64,000 bases of DNA from Saururus chinensis. Its lineage: Eukaryota; Streptophyta; Magnoliopsida; Piperales; Saururaceae. Below, piece after piece: positions 62,049 to 64,000 of the stretch. Under the pieces are notes generated by a model, which worked only from the letters and a program-made list of their open reading frames with translations, was not told the origin of the DNA and made no database searches. Within the stretch, counting starts at the first letter, position 1. Each line of letters starts with the position of its first letter. The stretch lies in contig CP141150.1 of assembly GCA_035235625.1 (NCBI GenBank), positions 11,718,001 through 11,782,000 on the forward strand. Direction: 5' to 3'. The translations under genes and the position numbers were made by a program.

Positions 62049-62499
62049 TTGTCAATATTCACTAACAGGTTGGCATCGATTGTGAATACAAGGTGAGTAA
62101 TTCTGTGGAAATGAAAGGGGCAAATGCGACAAGATGGTTTAACTAATGAAGCCGTTAAATCTGTTAATTGCCTTCATCAACTATGGGTTATACAGTGAAG
62201 AGCTTGAGTTCCATCTTTAACGCCGTTTCAATTATCAAGTTTTTGTTGCTAACAACTTAACGTCATTTAGAACTCAGTATAAATAATCATTTCAATTGTA
62301 ATAGAGGTACTTTCGATGGTTAGTTTGAAATTGAACTTGTGTTCATTTGGGTAAAATCCCTGGGCTCTGTTTTGAGCTGGAGCTTAGAGTTCACCGAGAA
62401 GATGAACATAAGTTTGTTTCCTTTTCTGTAATTGCTCTTCAAATTAGTGAAAATACAAAAGTTCTTAAAAATTCTGTCTTCAATTTGAGCGCTGCATCA
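62049..62499 (+). repeat. 3' LTR of the Ty3/gypsy element, right fragment
   Basis: Continues the 3' LTR after the nested solo LTR and ends CATCA at 62499. Aligns to 54310-54769 with about 5% differences by eye. Confidence 0.93.
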
Positions 62500-62542
62500 C
62501 TTCTCCTATCTGTGTGCCGAAGTTTCTGTCATGCATTTGGTG

Positions 62543-62845
62543 TCATAGGTAGTCTCTAGGAAAAATCTTTATATGGGTGGTGGCCAGACTGTTTAAACAA
62601 GCACCTGGGTTCTGGCTTTTTTTAAGTCTTTTGTGGGTGAGAGCTCTTTGCAGTTTGCACCTCAGTGTATCTTCGTCGTAGTCATTGTTAAGCATCCCAA
62701 GGGCTATTCCTTCCAACAGCAAAGATCGTGTCCTATGATCGTAGCTTGGTGACCTGAACGGCGAGGAGGGGGGTCGAGTGCCCGTCGTGGTTGACTGCTC
62801 CATTGTAGGGGAAGACTGCACTATCCCAATATATGGGCTATTCAT
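62543..62845 (-). CDS. Unidentified open frame, possible first exon of a host gene split by the Ty3/gypsy element
   Basis: 100 codons from an ATG at 62845 to TGA at 62543; an internal ATG gives MEQSTTTGTRPPSSPFRSPS. The central part, RSLLLEGIALGMLNNDYDED followed by TLRCKLQRALTHKRLKKS, has a coding-like, charged, helix-prone composition. A donor-like CCCAG/GTGCTT ends a candidate exon at 62605. I recognise no family. The open frame on the other side of the donor (62505-62550, continued at 54127-54229) may be a downstream exon, but I could not find a phase-compatible acceptor, so the gene model is unproven. If real, the gene is disrupted by the retrotransposon. Confidence 0.35.
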   Translation of the reverse strand: MNSPYIGIVQSSPTMEQSTTTGTRPPSSPFRSPSYDHRTRSLLLEGIALGMLNNDYDEDTLRCKLQRALTHKRLKKSQNPGACLNSLATTHIKIFPRDYL

Positions 62846-63114
62846 CGACGCTCACGTATCTCCAGTTAACCAAGCTCAGCAACCCCAGTCTCACCTTCTC
62901 CAAGCTCATGATCTTCCCTCCAGCCCCGCGCTCGTCATCCCCAGTGCAGAACCCCAGCCCCACCTCTGCTGCCATCCCGCTCACCGGAGCACCTACTGGA
63001 AGGAAGCTCCTCGGAGAACCACCTCTCCCTCAGCTCCGACAATGCTTCCTTCGTCTTGCCTCCCACCATGGAAAACAAGCACATCCACCCTTTGCCCACA
63101 ACTGACCATCCCAC
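62846..63114. other. GC-rich flank upstream of the unidentified open frame
   Basis: GC-rich (about 62870-63110) and leader-like on the minus strand, possibly the 5' UTR or promoter of the open frame at 62543-62845. The + strand open frames here are proline- and serine-rich by composition and match no family. Confidence 0.35.
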
Positions 63115-64000
63115 CCAGGGGCGGCTGGAGCATTAGGCCACTTAGGCCTTTGCCTAAGGCCCCACAAAAAATATAAGCCCCCTAATATATATAATTAAGC
63201 TACAATGTTAAAATTTTATTTATTTGATAAAGAGTAAAAGAGTTTCTGGGATTGTTTGTGTCGCAATAATTATTCTACGTACAACTATTATGGGGCCTTA
63301 TTGGACCATATTAAAAATATGCAAGATGACATAAAAATGTTATTTTAAAGATGTCATAATATTTGTATGACATCTTGCATATATTCTCCTTTATTTAAAT
63401 ATTTTAAAATTTTCTTTATGCTATTCTTATTTTCTAGTATAATTTCAATTATGATGGTCTTCAAATGTTTTTAAATAATTTTATAATTTGAAAAACACTT
63501 TTCAATTAAATTTTTTTTATTGTGTGCAGTCATATCTAGACTAGCCGAGCATGGCATGTGATAATTCAAATATATCTACTCTTTGAATAACATAGATCAT
63601 TAGATTGAAATTTAAAAACATGTTATATGTTTGGTGCAAGTTAAGCTAGATGCATTTATATACTAATAAAATATATTTAAATATTATCTCTTAAAAATAA
63701 TAAATTAGCAAAGGGATATTAAGCCCATGTTGCAATTGCAATAGGGTTAACATGTTGTAACCCTAACTATAAACTAATAGTAAAGAGTGCTACTAGTGCA
63801 TGAGACAAAACCCCTAACCTTAATTTGGTAGCCACGAGGGCTACTAATGTGGGAGATTGAGTTCATACCATGTTATAACTATGGGATAGGATGCACTAGC
63901 CTACTAGCTAAATATCTCCTATTACTAAAATATGTTTAATAACTTAATTAATAATTTTAAATATTAAAGTATAAAAAGAATATATTTTAAATTTATTAAA
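63115..64000. mobile_element. Left end of a possible hAT-like element, running to the window end
   Basis: Starts CAGGGGCGGCTGGAGCATTA, then AGGCCACTTAGGCCTTTGCC and AAGGCCCC. The start CAGGGGCGG and the repeated AGGCC subterminal motif resemble plant hAT elements of the type with a TTF/MYM zinc-finger transposase. After about 63190 the sequence is AT-rich with no coding remnant. No right end is visible, so the extent is unknown and may be much shorter than given. Confidence 0.35.

Larger units (their letters stand above)
54230..62499 (+). mobile_element. Ty3/gypsy LTR retrotransposon (fossil), with a solo LTR nested in its 3' LTR
   Basis: The whole element is flanked by the perfect 5-bp duplication CTTCT (54225-54229 and 62500-62504). 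The 5' LTR is 54230-54769 (TGATG...CATCA); the 3' LTR starts at 59382 and ends at 62499 and is interrupted by the insertion 59433-62048. A tRNA-Met-type primer site follows the 5' LTR and a purine-rich tract precedes the 3' LTR. Internal parts in order: gag with a CCHC knuckle, protease, reverse transcriptase, RNase H, integrase; no chromodomain was recognised. The coding region is broken in about ten places, so it is dead. By eye the LTRs differ at about 25 of 490 compared bases (about 5%), roughly two million years at the rate commonly used for grass LTRs (inference). Confidence 0.96.

Overview
The window is nuclear DNA of a flowering plant, probably a monocot. It has GT-AG introns up to 3.7 kb, long AT-rich intergenic stretches full of transposon relics, and a ribosomal-protein first exon with almost all codons ending in G or C followed by a second exon of ordinary composition (the 5'-high GC gradient common in monocots). 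Nothing in it is prokaryotic. The species cannot be named from the sequence alone.

Four host genes look intact. (1) A single-exon C2H2 zinc-finger repressor of the ZAT type, 4520-5560, minus. (2) A ubiquilin/DSK2 shuttle factor with eight coding exons, 12906-19478, minus; its exons join in frame to 548 residues. (3) The pre-rRNA processing factor FCF2 with five coding exons, 36268-41375, plus; 190 residues. (4) Ribosomal protein eL21 (RPL21) with two coding exons, 48139-49723, minus; 164 residues. FCF2 and RPL21 both serve ribosome production, DSK2 serves proteasomal turnover and the zinc finger transcriptional repression. They are not an operon or an obvious cluster. Broken host material includes one decayed symplekin-like exon (32695-32861) and an unidentified minus-strand open frame that an LTR retrotransposon has split (54127-54229 and 62505-62845).

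The remainder is layered mobile DNA. From left to right: an LTR end (1-1060); degenerate 60-bp repeats; several Stowaway-like MITEs, one inside a DSK2 intron; a tRNA-derived SINE; a 3.2-kb solo LTR (28334-31530, minus) with a perfect 5-bp target duplication, which landed in the spacer of an array of three exactly 110-bp inverted-repeat elements (31551-31944); tandem repeats in the FCF2 introns; a decayed hAT transposon with recognisable transposase (42597-about 45260); a 1.2-kb segmental duplication (46280-47536 and 51070-54014), the second copy of which is interrupted by a MULE-like element with a 9-bp target duplication that itself carries a hAT-like element with an 8-bp duplication; and a Ty3/gypsy element (54230-62499) whose 3' LTR holds a second member of the large solo-LTR family. 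The nesting gives a relative order of insertions.

I found no novel enzyme system. The observations I consider most useful are the nested insertions with exact target duplications, the 110-bp palindromic array, the retrotransposon inside a host open frame, the symplekin fossil, and the hAT-like element ending about 85 bp upstream of the RPL21 start codon, next to a palindromic telo-box.
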